A DNA stretch of 64,000 nt, taken from Ostrinia nubilalis (lineage: Eukaryota; Arthropoda; Insecta; Lepidoptera; Crambidae). The stretch covers positions 3,350,501-3,414,500 of the forward strand of contig NC_087105.1 in assembly GCF_963855985.1 (NCBI RefSeq), given 5' to 3'. The notes beneath the pieces were generated by a model. It was not told the DNA's origin, did not search any database, and saw nothing but the letters and a program-made list of their open reading frames with translations. A program made the position numbers and the translations under genes. Below are positions 21,119 through 33,200 of the stretch, in pieces (the first letter of the stretch is position 1; every line of letters begins with the position of its first letter).

Positions 21119-21264
21119 CTAGCTTTCCGCCTGTTTCAAAAACCGGGATAAGAACTATCCTAGTCCTTTCCCTATACCAAATTTAATTAAAATCGGTTCA
21201 GTGGTTTATGCGTGAAAGAGACAGAGACAGACAGAGTTACTTTCGCATTTAAAATTAGTATAGA
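21119..21264 (-). mobile_element. Helitron, ACAGAC subfamily, internally deleted
   Basis: On the minus strand it begins TCTATACTAATTTTAAATGC, has AGTAACTCTGTCTG and ends GGCGGAAAGCTAG before T. Compared with 38018-38266 the 3' hairpin segment is deleted. The base before the 5' TC is T and not the expected A. Confidence 0.65.
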
Positions 21265-22030
21265 AATAAATAGACATGTTTGATTTTATTTTTGGATGAT
21301 TCCTTGGTAGGTCCTACTACTACTGCTCAAATGCCAAAACTTTCTCCCGAAGAACTAAAAGTAATAATATGTTATGGTTATTTCATTGTATTAGCTTGTG
21401 TGTGTCATGTTGTCGTTCGTAGGTTTCTATGAGACAGGTTATACAAAATTAAATGACACATTAAAAGTTAAAGCAAAAATCTCAGAAAATACATCTTAAA
21501 TCTTAAAAATAGCCATACAGCCATACTGTAATGTATTAAACCTTTATTAACTTCACCTTTATTAAATACTTTACGAAATTAATTTGCGTACCCTACTCAA
21601 GTCTATGCTTGACAAAATTTTACCAAGATATTCATTATTGGCGTACACATATCAAGTTCAAATTATTATCATTTGATATTACGTAATTTTATATATCAAG
21701 AGACATGACAGGATCTTGTAGATGAAAATTAAATTATATTTCGTCTTTGAGGGAAAGGGCGTAGACAAAATTGTGTTCTGAGAATACTTTATTATTGAAA
21801 GTATTTATTGCTCAAATGTTTCTGAGTAGGTACTTTAACCTGTGACGTTCTTAGTCCTTGAGTTGTATGTCGTGGTGATGTCAGGGAGAATATTACAGAG
21901 GACTAATATCCTCCAATGTCCCTCTAATTAAATCTAAGTGACAAGCTGCAACTTAACTCATTAAAACGCACTATGTCGCAATCTTGTGGTGGTAGTAGAT
22001 AGAGAGATCATACCTAGTAATCATGAAATC
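21265..22030. other. AT-rich DNA, nothing recognised
   Basis: No gene or repeat recognised. Confidence 0.45.
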
Positions 22031-22378
22031 ATTTATTGTCCACTGTAGGAGCATGGCCTCCTCAATTTTTTACCGGAGGCAAATGGAAGATTTGGCCTAC
22101 ACTCCCACACTGGCCTGATGGGTTGGGGAGTCTCCATGTTCGATGATCCTTTAGTCAACTTTTCCGAATTCTCCGTGGAGCGCTTTCCACACTGGCCAGA
22201 CAGGTGTGATGATCCGATGTTTGTTAATCCCTTAGTCGCCTTTTCCGACTTCCTCGTGGAGAGTGATAGTGGCTCTATTCTGATTTTCATATTACGTGTG
22301 TCCCTAAGTCGCTTACGACATCCCCGAATTAGTATCAGAGTGATCATATTCTGCTGGAATCTAACAGCTAAGAGATAA
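22030..22378. repeat. Interspersed repeat with two related 85-90-bp segments
   Basis: Contains ACCGGAGGCAAATGGAAG and TTGGCCTACACTCCC. CACACTGGCC(T/A)GA, GATGATCC, TTAGTC and CTTTTCCGA-TTC-TC then occur twice about 85-90 bp apart. Long frames on both strands (147 codons minus, 86 codons plus) come from this repeat, and neither peptide matches a family I know. The sequence style is that of a common lepidopteran LINE untranslated region. Confidence 0.45.
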
Positions 22379-22405
22379 AGAGGTGTAAGGTAGGTAAGTA
22401 AATTA

Positions 22406-22548
22406 CGCCCGTATTTACAAACATTACTATGACGTCTCACAGTGCGCGTGGACTCACAGGGTGACACACGAACCAATCACAGAGCTCTATTCAACGCTGT
22501 GCATTCCATTTGCTGCTTCACTTAAGCAAGCATCGTTTGGGAACACAA
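22406..22548. mobile_element. MITE, ends CGCCCGTATTCACAAAC
   Basis: Second copy of the element at 38452-38595, in inverse orientation. Shared interior: CACGAACCAATCACA and TTTGCTGCTTCACTTAAGC. The right end is diverged (GTTTGGGAACAC). An imperfect 20-bp direct repeat, AGAGGTGTAAGNTAGG, lies outside both ends at 22379 and 22558. Confidence 0.65.
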
Positions 22549-22584
22549 GTAAAAAATAGAGGTGTAAGATAGGCAAGTGACTAA

Positions 22585-24011
22585 TCTTACGATCCTGCAA
22601 GTCAGATTGTTCAGTAATCAAACCGCCAATCCTGATGATAACAAAGTTACAAGCACAAAGCATTTCATTTCACGCTAACAACCCAGAACACTCGGTAATC
22701 TTGTTCCACTAAAATGTAATGAAATAAGAAACTCCTCAGCAAGGAACTGCAATAACTCCTCTCAACCGGCAGCTAATTGTAAAATCGATGGGTGCAGTTA
22801 AACCGTGTGTTTCTGACACACTAGTAAGAGCATAGACGCCGCGATAGGGTACCCAAATTTTTAAAATATTGTAAAATTTGTACAATATTGTAAAATTACA
22901 ATTTTAAAATGTAAGATTTTGTAACCGCAGATTTACCCTGGGATTAAGTTAGTCTTTACAGATTCTCAGCTGTGAGTGTTATATTCGCTCAGAAATCACA
23001 CCACAGCAGCGGACTATAATACAAAATCAGGAATTTAAAAAAAAATACGATAGGCTCTCGTGTTACTAACACCTGTGTTCCTGTGGCCCCTCTGATAGCT
23101 TCCGAGGGGTACAGTAGAATTTGTAAAGTTGTCAGGATCAAGACTTACTTTTAATAATGTTTTGTGTACTACTGTCCCGACCTGTACCCGACTTTTGACT
23201 CGTATTTGCACTAACTATGCATGCATAACTAAGTGCCATCATAGAATGTGCTGAACTGCACTGCCTTTTAATTTTTTGACGGGAACATTTTCCAATTTTA
23301 AATTGCAGCGTCTATAAAGAGAGTTGTCTATGGCCTCCGAACTTCGGTTTTTGCGCGGAAGTAGTTTAGCTGCTTCGGGTATTATTGCTGTACAACTCGC
23401 GTTTCAGTATGAAACAGGAAAACTTGCAGTTTGGTTTTGGTTGCGCTTTACACGTATTTCAATACTTTGGGATTCAAAGAGGTTTATTTGAAACAACTAA
23501 TCTGCCTCCTTCAGGTATAAAATAGATATAAAATATGTCGGAACGACTGTCTCCATAACTATAGTCGTAGGTGTTAGTTTTAACTACTGATAATGGTGTC
23601 TGGTATGGCTCAATTTCTTTCTTATGGCTTATGTTCTTTCTGAAGGGCAGGATGATATTTATCGGATTAAAGTTCCCTTTAAAACACATAAATTCTTTTT
23701 CGCATAATCAGACTGATTTCAGCCTGCAATTTCCTAACTAATTTTGGAAATAAATACAGTACAGTATATTTGTCATACCTGGGAATCAAACTCAGAACAT
23801 CTGTGACGAGACAGTCACTTGAATAGACATCAACTACTTACTGTCACTGGATAAAAATGGTTCAAACTCAACCATATTGTAATCTAACTCGCAACCTCCA
23901 TCGATCACTAGACCAAAAGTCAAAGGTATGGCAATAAATTTAAGATGATAAACTTTATCAAAGAGAGGTAGGTACCTATATTAATTTACCACACTTTGTT
24001 TGTCACTAATC
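22585..24011. other. Unassigned DNA with a tRNA-like trace
   Basis: The minus strand at about 23775-23825 has TGAGTTTGATTCCCAGG, a B-box-like segment, suggesting a decayed tRNA-derived SINE. 22857-22920 is an AT-rich patch with TGTAAAAT repeats. Nothing else was recognised. Confidence 0.35.
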
Positions 24012-24013
24012 TA

Positions 24014-24531
24014 CACTCGACAGCAAATAAATCGCACCACCCGCGACAAGCACTTTCAAACGTATGCATCCCCACTTCACACCAATATTGGTACCATTCA
24101 AAAGCCTAGTTCTAAACTTCATTTCATTATAGGAAAGGTTTTTACCCCAAAAATGTTTCTTTAGAAGGATCCAGAGTCACTTCTTCAAAAAATAGATAGT
24201 TACGCTTGAGCCAAGTTTTATGGCTATAAAACTGTTAAGTTGGGATTAATCGCTATCCATCTGTTAAAGAAGACACGTGTGCTCATTATTTGGTTTTATA
24301 ACCATAAAATTTGGTCTAATTGATCCCAGAGGTGAGCCCAAAGTGAGGTCTTTTTTCAAGTCACATTTATGGTATATGTTAATCATTTATTAAGAAATTT
24401 AATGTGTTTTTCTTTAAGGATATTTATTGGGCTTTCAAATAACACCAATATTGTTGGGGCACCATTATTGTGTCAAAAGAAAATCTTTAAAGTTCGCGTC
24501 GCGGGTGGTGCGATTTATTTGCTGTCGAGTG
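24014..24531. mobile_element. 519-bp TA-flanked MITE, copy 2
   Basis: 518 bp with ends CACTCGACAGCAAATAAATC and its complement, TIR about 35 bp, flanked by TA at 24012-24013 and 24532-24533. It is the inverse-orientation partner of 158-676 and the better preserved of the two. The 97-codon frame at 24369 lies mostly inside the element and is not a gene. Confidence 0.85.
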
Positions 24532-24746
24532 TACTTCCTAAACCACAGATCACAGAAACTAACGGGAGATGTGACAAGGGGGCGGGGCCAGTGTCGCAGC
24601 AATATGCCCAAAAACAGAACACATTGCTCGTGAAAGCAATGATGACAGAAGCAACGTCATAATGTAAACAGTTTACATTGCTTGTGTAGTAGGTACTAAA
24701 GATTATTCGAATTGAGTACTGGTACTAACCGCAGTGGATAATTTCT

Positions 24747-24783
24747 AATGCGACACTGAGTTTCGAACTCAGCGCATTAGATA
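24747..24783. repeat. Two-stem hairpin resembling a tRNA minihelix
   Basis: CTAATGCG, ACA, CTGAG, TTTCGAA, CTCAG, CGCATTAG. An outer 8-bp stem stacks on an inner 5-bp stem with a 7-nt loop, like an acceptor stem plus T-arm. On the minus strand the loop reads TTCGAAA, a consensus T-loop, but then a 3-nt spacer lies on the wrong side. Confidence 0.4.
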
Positions 24784-25144
24784 GCATCTCTCTATATCTC
24801 TGTGTCCTAAACAGTTTACTCAGCTTTAATAAACGCCTGTTCAAAATAGAGCCGCACATTCCCGACAAAGGGAATTGCAACCAATTTAAATGCATGCGTC
24901 TTGCTCTCACATAATGCACAATTAGTACAAATCGCAATCTCTGGGAAACTGGGGAGTTGTCTTAAAACATCTTTCCTTATGTCTAAGAGCATAAAGTCTA
25001 AAAGGCTCCGTTAATTTTTGGGGTGGGCCACAGCTAAGAAAGGTCAGCCACACCTAAGTAATGGTTTTTATTTAAAAAGTCTGAAAGACTAAATATAAGA
25101 CTAACTGCATGTCCCATGGGATGTATAAAACTTGTAGTGTCATT

Positions 25145-25345
25145 TTAATGTATTTTCAAAGTCAAAGTCAAAGTCAAAATTTCTTTATTTGTTTAGACTA
25201 ATAAATAGTTCTTACAAATCGTCATTTTGCTCTTAAGGAGCCTCTACATGTCTCATAATCTTTTTACCCTACCAGCGCTTCGAGACCAACATTTGGCAAG
25301 TGCTGAGAAGAAGCGCCGCAACAAACTCAGTCACCACTGTCTGCC
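25145..25345 (-). mobile_element. CR1/jockey-like LINE 3' end with TTTGAC tail
   Basis: On the minus strand: GAGTTTGTTGCGGCGCTTCT, CAGCACTTGCC, TTGGTCTCGAAGCGCTGG, then AATAAAG and a (TTTGAC)n tail. A second copy on the plus strand lies at 61215-61420. It probably belongs to the same element as the RT frame at 25860-26549, about 500 bp upstream on the same strand. Confidence 0.7.
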
Positions 25346-25859
25346 GGTTAATATAAATAAATATAAATAGTAGTAGTAGGTACATTCGATTCAGGAGCAG
25401 TTCACTGAATTTACCATGCATTCTTGTATGGTGTATCTTATAAGAATGGGTATACAAGATTGCGTGGTATAGGTATTAAACAAGGTAGTGACGTGCTAAT
25501 ATCTAGACTTACATATTAAGATACTAGTAGAAATGACTCGCATACATAAATTTGAATAACTTGGATTGACCAGTCCCCGAAAGCAGCGCCTGTTCACAGA
25601 CATGACGAGTGAACCAGCCATCGCTTCACTCGACCATATTGGAGGGAATGTAACGACCCGCCTCACTACGCCACCACCCCAGAGACATTTTAGTGAGAAT
25701 GACAATTCCAAGTTATCTCTTTAAAAAAAACTAATAATAAAGCTAAGTAACAGTCCAGATTGAGAAGCATGACACTATAACATTTGAGAAATTATTATTA
25801 GTTTATACATTACTTTCCATTTTAATTATTTTTAGTGCGAGCATGAGAGGACCATAATC

Positions 25860-26549
25860 CTACTCCCAGGATGACTTATCATTAAGAAAATCTCGAGTTG
25901 TATAATAGGCTTTTTTAAGCATGTGATCTTTAACTATACCTTTAAATTTATTATACGGTAGCTCTTTATATTTATCAGGGACTTTGTTATAAAAATGGAT
26001 ACCTTGTCCCATAAAAGTGGCAAACACTTTATTAAGTCTAAAAGCGGGTATAGCTAATTTATTTTTATTTCTAGTGTTAATTTGGTGAATATCACTTTTC
26101 TTTTTGAATTCATTAATATTTTGTTGAATAAATAGAATACAGTTTAAGATGTATTGTGAAGCGGCCGTGAGAATGCCAATTTCTTTAAACAATTCTCTAA
26201 GGGACGCTCTTGCTTTCATTTTATACAAGTATCTTATCGCACGTTTTTGCAAAATAAATATTGTTTCAAAATCTGCAGCTTTGCCCCATAGCATGATTCC
26301 ATATGACATTAGGCTATGAAAGTAGCTAAAGTAAACTAAGCGAGCTGTTGAAACATCGGTTAATGACCGTATCCTTTTTATTGCAAAAGCCGCTGAGCTG
26401 AGCTTTCCCGCCAGAGTTTCTATATGGGAGCCCCACTGGAGTTTTGAATCCAGGGTAATTCCCAGAAAAACAGTAGAGTCTACCAGATCGATGGCATTAT
26501 TATTAAGTTCTATTTGGATACTAACTGTTTTTATAACACTCGTATACAT
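25860..26549 (-). pseudogene. C-terminal part of a CR1/jockey-like LINE reverse transcriptase
   Basis: An uninterrupted 229-codon frame holds the region after the RT catalytic core: STVFLGITLDSKLQW near residue 27, LVYFSYFHSLMSYGIMLWG near residue 90, FILQKRAIRYLY near 115, then FYNKVPDKYKELP and FKGIVKDHML near the end. This is the usual C-terminus of lepidopteran CR1/jockey-type ORF2 proteins. The palm with YxDD and the endonuclease are absent and a stop lies just upstream, so the copy is 5'-truncated and cannot be functional alone. The open frame suggests a fairly recent insertion. The 3' UTR and tail follow at 25145-25345. Confidence 0.75.
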
Positions 26550-26570
26550 TATTTATACGATAAACAATTG

Positions 26571-29500
26571 ATTTTAGTATATTTTATTACAATATTACAC
26601 TAAATTTTAGTAAAATAACATTAAAAATTTGACCCGTTAAAATTACGCGTCTGACAGCTGGGGATGCCAGCGCAAAAAAAAAAAGCTTTTTACCTATCTA
26701 ACCCTTCTTTAGTAAAGTATTTAACATCTATAGGCTAGTTCATACAGTGTACTTCAATTCATTGGGAGGTTTTGTATCTCCAAACCGTTCTCTCAGGTGG
26801 ATTCTGATGATCACCAGCCCCTGACATTTAATTTTTACTGAAGCCTTGAAAAATACTAAAAGGAAATACCTATACAGTCTGCAGGATACTTCTAAGTATC
26901 CTAAAAGTTTCTTCTCGAGTTTCAATTATTTGGCTATACTAGAGCCGTCAACATTATCTCGAATCATAATTTTATTATTATATGGCTGATTTGGTGTCGT
27001 CCTTCACCCCTTAAAAATTAAATGTCCTGGCTCTTTTTGTTGAGCTGCTTCCACATCTTTTCCTAATTAGGGCAGGCTGCATCAAATCAGAAAGTAACTA
27101 CTATTATTTTATGCTTAATTTAAAACGTGTTAATTGCGGAGCCGGGCGTTTTGTTTTCTTAATTAAAATGCTGAAATTAACGACGTAGACTCTGTCGAAC
27201 TTATAAAGGAGGACGTTTTTTATTTACCTCATTTTCAAAGGGTAGATACCTCTAGAGACCTTGTAGAGATGCATCTTTTAATGCTAAACATTTTTATAAA
27301 ATACGTTTACCTTTTTTTAATAAAAAAAACTCGAATTTTACATTTAAATCAGTTAATTAAAGAGATTTTGACTAACAAGACAGATTCAGTGCTTAACATT
27401 ATCTTAGTTAATTAATTAGCCATTACATATTTTTTGCCTCTTTAAAATGAATATTTTCAAGCGATTTCAAAAAGGAGTAAGGCCCTATTGTGTTTTAGAA
27501 TCGTATTACAACAAACCGTTGTTTATATTGACCATCCTTCCATCATTTCCATTCAAAATTATCCAATTCCTCTAGACCTCTCTCTCAAAGCGCTTTCAGC
27601 TCATTTTAAAAAATGACTCTTAAGTCAGGGGTCACGTCAGCCTGGCTGAGTGAGCAGTGAGCCAGTGAGTGACCCGACCTTCTAATAGGGTATGCCATCC
27701 GTCAAAAGGTCCCAAGGGGATATACGTTTTCCGATATTTTATACGCAAGTTTTGTTTACGACTGTGCGATAGGTTAGCCTTTATGCTATCTGTTTTGTTT
27801 CTGGAACTATGTTGGTAATAAAGTAAGAACTGAACCTATGTAAGGTGGATTTGCCTGTCTTAAACCATTTAAGGAAAAAATCTTTAAAAGTTGTTTTAAC
27901 ATTGAAATAATTGCGATATTTATTACCAGTTTATTATTTAGGTAATTATTACTACAAAATAAAAATACCCGCTTCAAAAATAGACATCGATAGTCGATGG
28001 ACTCTTTTAAGGTAGATTTTTCTATCAGAGCTGCATACGTATTCTTAAACTATAGGGAAGTTAATCATAATAAAAAGTCAAATAAAAGGATACAACACAC
28101 AATGCTCTTACCATACAAAAAGTAAATAAATTCGATGTTGGAATTTACAAAACCACTTCCACCATAATGCTCGTAAGTTAGCTTGAACAATTTTATTTAC
28201 TGCCCTTAAACAATTTCACAAGATTCTCATAATCCTGAGCGGATGCAAACTATGGGATTTTGTGGGAAAAAGGAAAACGTAATATATTTTTACGGGTCTC
28301 CTATAAAAATATATGATCATTATGCCTTGTACGGAACCTTCTGGGCTTTTATTGTGAGCATTGGCAACTTTATTGTTGGTTTTACGGAAATTTGTAGGGA
28401 AGAGATAATCATATTTTGTACGCAAGTAGTTTTTATGACTTTATTTAGAAAAAGCTATTCCCACCATTCCGAATTTAACATAGTAGGACGCTATGGCCAC
28501 AATTTGTGCTCTCTACATAATTATTATAATTTAAAAAAAAAGATAGTTTAGCGCTCTTCCAAAAAATTATAAACACATTTTTACATAACCTTTAATGGTT
28601 TTATTTTTTTACCTATTTAAAAAGTTGAAATAATTTTAAAAACAGCCTTGAAAATTCTTTTCTAATAATTTTATCTTAAAAAACAATTTCAGAATTTCAG
28701 ATCAACGGAAATATTAGAAGTAAAAAAGGTTCTTTCAGGTCACGTTAGTTTTTCTCTTTACTAACGACACCTACCGAGAACTGATCAAAACTTTCTCTCG
28801 AGATAAGAAATGACAGGTACTTCTAAATATTGATAGTTCTCATCCAACGAGGGGCGTTAAAAAATAATGTTACGACTCAACTTGAGCAGTTTCCTAAGGG
28901 ATATCTGGAACATTTTTATTACTTGCGAATAAAAGTTTATTATACCCACCTTTTATTTAAGGTATGCGAACCAATTTCGGAAGTTTGGCGTCTGTTACTT
29001 ATTTATACGGGAAGTTCTTGATCGTTCTGTTTATTTTAATTTGTAATGGTGTTTGGGGTGCAAATAAACCCATCTTACGAAGTGAAGGTGAAAGGAAATG
29101 ATTTTGTTGGATTGAATTACACAATTGAAAAAAGATGAAAAATTAGTTTCAATAAATTATATTATTATCAATATTTTCCAGTTGAATTATTGCTAATGTA
29201 TTTTTAAGTATAGTGCGTTGCTTCTCACGAACTCTTATGACGTGATCAAAAGTCGATTTTTGACGATAAAAAATATGAAAGTCTCGTAATGTTTTTTTTT
29301 TCAATAGAAAAAACTATAAGTTGCATCGTTTACCTACTTATTAAAAAAAATAAGTTAGACTATGATACTTAAATTAATACTTGAAATAAACTACATGTAC
29401 ACAAGTTGTCCCCTGTAAAAAACCCCGTCCCAACTCCAAGATACTGTATGCAATAAAGAACCTGAATTTGGACAGTTCTAATTTTGAATTCAGTCCCCAC

Positions 29501-29811
29501 GCAGCGCGATAAAGCCGCGTGCAGACGGCGGTAGTGGGTATTAAACGTTTTATGAATTTTGCCTAGCATGTACCACCGGCCTAAATTGGCTGGAAGGCGC
29601 AAATAGGGTTGTTTACCTGAAACTGCACTGAGAACATCCTAAAAAGTCGTGCATTAAATTGCATTTACGTTTAGGCTAATAAAAGACTTCTATCATAATA
29701 GCTTTTAACATAATTCGCATGAAAATAATGATGACCAGAGTGAAAGTAGGTATGCCGACTACAAATTTTATAGATGTAGGACATCAGCTCCTTTTGTTCT
29801 AAAATCATAAC
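26571..29811. other. Long AT-rich stretch, no gene recognised
   Basis: Overlapping short frames on both strands near 28216-28551 have no recognisable motif. No TIR pair, LINE motif or RNA gene was found by eye. CTTACTAACG-type small inverted repeats near 28745-28780 are unremarkable. Confidence 0.4.
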
Positions 29812-29815
29812 TATA

Positions 29816-30093
29816 CAGGGTGTTAGGTAAATGGGTATATGAGCCGACACTAGCCCATGTTAACATGGGCATATAAATGGTATGGTGAAGTCAGAAAATT
29901 TATATCTTCATTTTAATTATTTTAATTTTCATACAAATCGGATTTTATAAAATTTATTTTGTATGAAAATTTAAAAAAATAAAATGATGATATTAAAATA
30001 AAGATATCAATTTTCTGACTTCACCATACCATTTATATGCCCATGTTAACATGGGCTAGTGTCGGCTCATATACCCATTTACCTAACACCCTG
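29816..30093. mobile_element. 278-bp MITE, ends CAGGGTGTTAGGTAAATGGG
   Basis: Nearly a full palindrome: arms of about 120 bp including ATGAGCCGACACTAGCCCAT and GGTATGGTGAAGTCAGAAA, with an AT-rich centre. TA at 29814-29815 and 30094-30095. A second copy lies at 56064-56327 with its central segment in the opposite orientation. Confidence 0.85.
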
Positions 30094-30364
30094 TATAGTG
30101 TGAATGCGTTGTATATTTAATTTTCTATCATCAACTTAGTGAGCAATAGTTTAGGAAAGGCTATTACATAAAGATCAGTATAAGCGACAATATGTCTCAT
30201 CAAGCTAAACAATGGGTGCTATTTAAATAATAAATAACGTAGCTTCTTAAATGGTTACAATGGGTGCTATTTCGCAACAATGATGAACAATGTCTGTGCT
30301 GTCAACTTGATCATCATCAACCATTTTGCCTGCACTAAAGTTTTTACAGCAAGAAGTACTTTAT

Positions 30365-30446
30365 TATTTCATCATCATCATCATCATTATTAGCCACAGG
30401 ACGTCCACCGATGAACATGATTAATGATTTCCATATTACCCCGGTT
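30365..30446 (-). mobile_element. RTE-like LINE tail split by a hAT MITE
   Basis: CATCATCATCATC, then CACAGGACGTCCACCGATG, is the family tail on the minus strand. Its continuation GCCTGCATCCATC lies beyond the hAT insertion from about 30690 to 30720. Compare the uninterrupted copy at 42697-42805. Confidence 0.65.
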
Positions 30447-30454
30447 GGTTAGAG

Positions 30455-30681
30455 CAGCGGTTCCCGAATGGTGGTCCGCGGAACCCTGGGGTTCCGTGGA
30501 AAGGCCGCAAGACTTCCGTAAAAAATATTATCCCACGTTTCGTGACCGACGTTGTTCGCTCGCACCGACTTGTTTACGCACAAGGGAGGGGCAGGGCGTG
30601 CGGGCGGAGTAGTATGGGGGTTCCGCTAGAAAAAGTATAATCAATTAACATTCCTTGGCAAAAAAAAATTGGGAAACCCTG
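30455..30681. mobile_element. 227-bp hAT MITE with 8-bp TSD
   Basis: Ends CAGCGGTTCCCGAA and TTGGGAAACCCTG are inverted. GGTTAGAG occurs at 30447-30454 and 30682-30689. Eight-base duplication plus CAG-type ends mark the hAT superfamily. The interior is GC-rich and non-coding. Confidence 0.85.
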
Positions 30682-30982
30682 GGTTAGAGGCCTGCATCCA
30701 TCTCTTTAAACTTACGTAGTCGTTATAATCTTCTCTATATCCGTGTACACGACTTGGCCAGATGTCGTTTTGCGCTGCCTTATTAAATCTAGCCTCAATT
30801 TTAACTATGTAAATAGGTGATATTTTTGTCCGACTCAGCAAACCAGGGGTTATGATTTTAGTACTGCCGCAGTCGGTTATGAATTTGGTATGCGCCTACA
30901 CGTTATTACTGTACGTGCTCGAAGTTAAGTGAAACTAGTGAATAGTTTTTTAACGAATGGAAAACTTAATGACAAATACTAT

Positions 30983-31103
30983 GGCTGAGTTGTTCCACCT
31001 AACTTTAATGGTAACTATGACGATAACCGGTGTTTTTTGTATGGAGTTTGAGATATTTTTGACGTTTGTTAAAGTTGAAGTAAGATTGTGAAACCCAGCC
31101 TTA
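30983..31103. mobile_element. GGCTGAGTTG-family MITE
   Basis: Starts GGCTGAGTTGTTCCACC and ends AAACCCAGCC followed by TTA. Its left TTA is mutated. Confidence 0.7.
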
Positions 31104-31228
31104 GGCCCAGTTTTTTGATTCATAGTTAAAATAACCAATGGTCAAATTTGACAGATGTCAAATGACAATACAATAAACACCGGTTATCGTTAAAGTTACG
31201 GTCAAAGTTAGGTGGTGCAACTAAGCCT
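31104..31228. mobile_element. Composite MITE: GGCCCAG start, GGCTGAGTTG-family end
   Basis: Begins GGCCCAGTTTTTTGATTC, the start motif of the element nested at 10988, and ends in AAAGTTAGGTGGTGCAACTA-AGCC of the other family. It abuts the previous copy at TTA. The two families may be related, or this is a fusion. Confidence 0.5.
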
Positions 31229-32775
31229 AAATAATCTGATGATGATGAAGAACCTAGCTTAAAGCGCTTAAGCGCTTTTCTAGAAACGTTAGTCTATAAT
31301 AGACTTTAGAGACCTGTATTACGTTCAAATTCATGCCTATTCATGCAGAATACAAGACTTCTTAATAATGCCTTAAAACTTAACTAATAAATCTCACTCG
31401 CCACCCTTAAATACCAAAAAGGAACCGTCTACACCCCGTAGAGTTAGAATTAATCTATGTTAGCACAGTCCGACGTACGATCACATTTTTCCATTAGACA
31501 CTTTTTATCGTAGTGTTGAAAGAACGTTTCGAACAACTTACACAATTTTGACCTATCTAAAGTAGTGAGAGTATCGAGTGGTGAACAAATACGATTCGCG
31601 AACGACTTCTATAGTATCTACCCAACTCTATCTGCGTAGAAATAGGGTTGAAAATCGTAGGTTGTTTAGCAAAAAGTTGGGAATCGACGGAGTACTCTCA
31701 AACTCTCGAGTGAAGGACTAAAGATCGATTCATGTATTTTCATTTCGATTTGAGATAAAGTATTGAGTTTGGAAGGCACTCTAGCTCTAGAGTGGTTAAG
31801 TTGTCGCATCTTAGTTCGATGGAGTATAATTTCGTAAGCTTCAAGAACTGAAGAATTAGACACTGCCTGTTACTAGGTACAAACATAAACCTAGAACTAT
31901 TGCTAAGAATAAGAACTACCTATCCAAAAACTTGTAAGTAATATTAATATTATGACATTAGGTATTTGTTTTTGGATTTGACTTAAAATATCCTTAATTA
32001 ATATGACCTTTAACTTTAACCTCTAATGGATGGTTAATTTAGATAGTAAATAACAATGAAAATAGATAATTATTTTCAACTACCTACACTTTGTAATTAT
32101 AATGTTTGTGTGGGAGCAGTTAGCTAGAGACCTTTGACTTAATTTTATAGCCCAATAAAACAAATAAATAATTATTTTATTCATGCTTTTTCGTTTGAAA
32201 AATTCAACTGCTTCAGTTCTTCTGATCCTATCCTAGCGTAAAAGCCTAACTAATTGATCGCAACTACCAAATTAATGAATAATTATTGCAGATAACAAAA
32301 ACAAAGACCCAATGAACCTGAACAGAATACTTAAACAATTTCAAAACGGACCCCCATTTTCATCCCCTAATAAACTTCCATTTAAATTACCTTAATACAC
32401 ATCACCCCGCAATCACAATACTGAAATGAAATATCGTATTACGCAAAGAGAATACGGAATCGCCAATAAATAAGTCTCAAAGCGGTACCTGTTTGTAATT
32501 TGGACCCCCAACAATTAGCATAGGGGTCCATTGGACCCCCGCCGTGATTTGAAACCGGGATGAGAATTCGTAATGTCACCCTCAACCCTATGCCTTTAAT
32601 GTAGGTACTTTAATTATACATGAATTTGTGTACCCCTTGTCATAAGTACGAGTACGCAGGCTTTGCTTGTTATTATGTTACAGAACTTGAGTGAAGCATG
32701 TTGCAATGATGAAAATAATGATACTTAGGTACTCATGCATACATTTTCAAAATATAATATACGTATTTAGTATGT
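31229..32775. other. Unassigned DNA
   Basis: AAGCGCTTAAGCGCTT at about 31261-31276 is a 16-bp palindrome. GGACCCCC and GGGGTCC near 32500-32532 can pair. No gene recognised. Confidence 0.4.
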
Positions 32776-32777
32776 AA

Positions 32778-32956
32778 GGGCTATAATTTCACCGGGAGAC
32801 CATGGCGGCGCAACTAGTCGCCGGCTACCAACAAAATGTATACAGCTATATAGAGAGTTACTCACCTGGTGTCCGTTTTGTTGCGCAAATCTCTATACAT
32901 TTTGTTGGTAGCGGGGACTGGTTGCGCCGCCATGGTGTCCCGGTGAAATATAGCCC
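32778..32956. mobile_element. 179-bp MITE with TAA TSD, ends GGGCTATAATTTCACCGGG
   Basis: Arms of about 70 bp pair almost throughout, with ACCATGGCGGCGCAAC and CTACCAACAAAATGTATAC in both. TAA at 32775-32777 and 32957-32959. The 61-codon frame across it is a by-product. Confidence 0.8.
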
Positions 32957-33200
32957 TAAGTACGGAAAGTATGTTAATAAAGGCTGATCTTTCAATCGTC
33001 AGTTATCTTTTCCTTAAGAATAAACTTGTCATTTTGTCATATTTCCCATAATGAAACTGTCAATGTTAAACCATTGAAAAATCAACTGCAGTCAAACCAA
33101 CGCGACCACACGCGATCAGCCGGCGTGCAGCGATGGCGATCAATGCATTTAAGTCTGATCGTTTAGCGGAACTTTTGTAAGGGGTTTGGCTGAACTTTTA

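Noticed and set aside
22033..22476. 147-codon minus-strand and 86-codon plus-strand frames
   Set aside because: Both lie in an interspersed repeat and a MITE, overlap each other and lack any known domain.
24369..24662. 97-codon frame starting inside the 519-bp element
   Set aside because: More than half overlaps the element's right end and TIR. The remainder has no motif.
28216..28551. Overlapping frames of 69 and 102 codons on opposite strands
   Set aside because: AT-rich sequence gives long frames by chance. No motif, no start context and no neighbour support.
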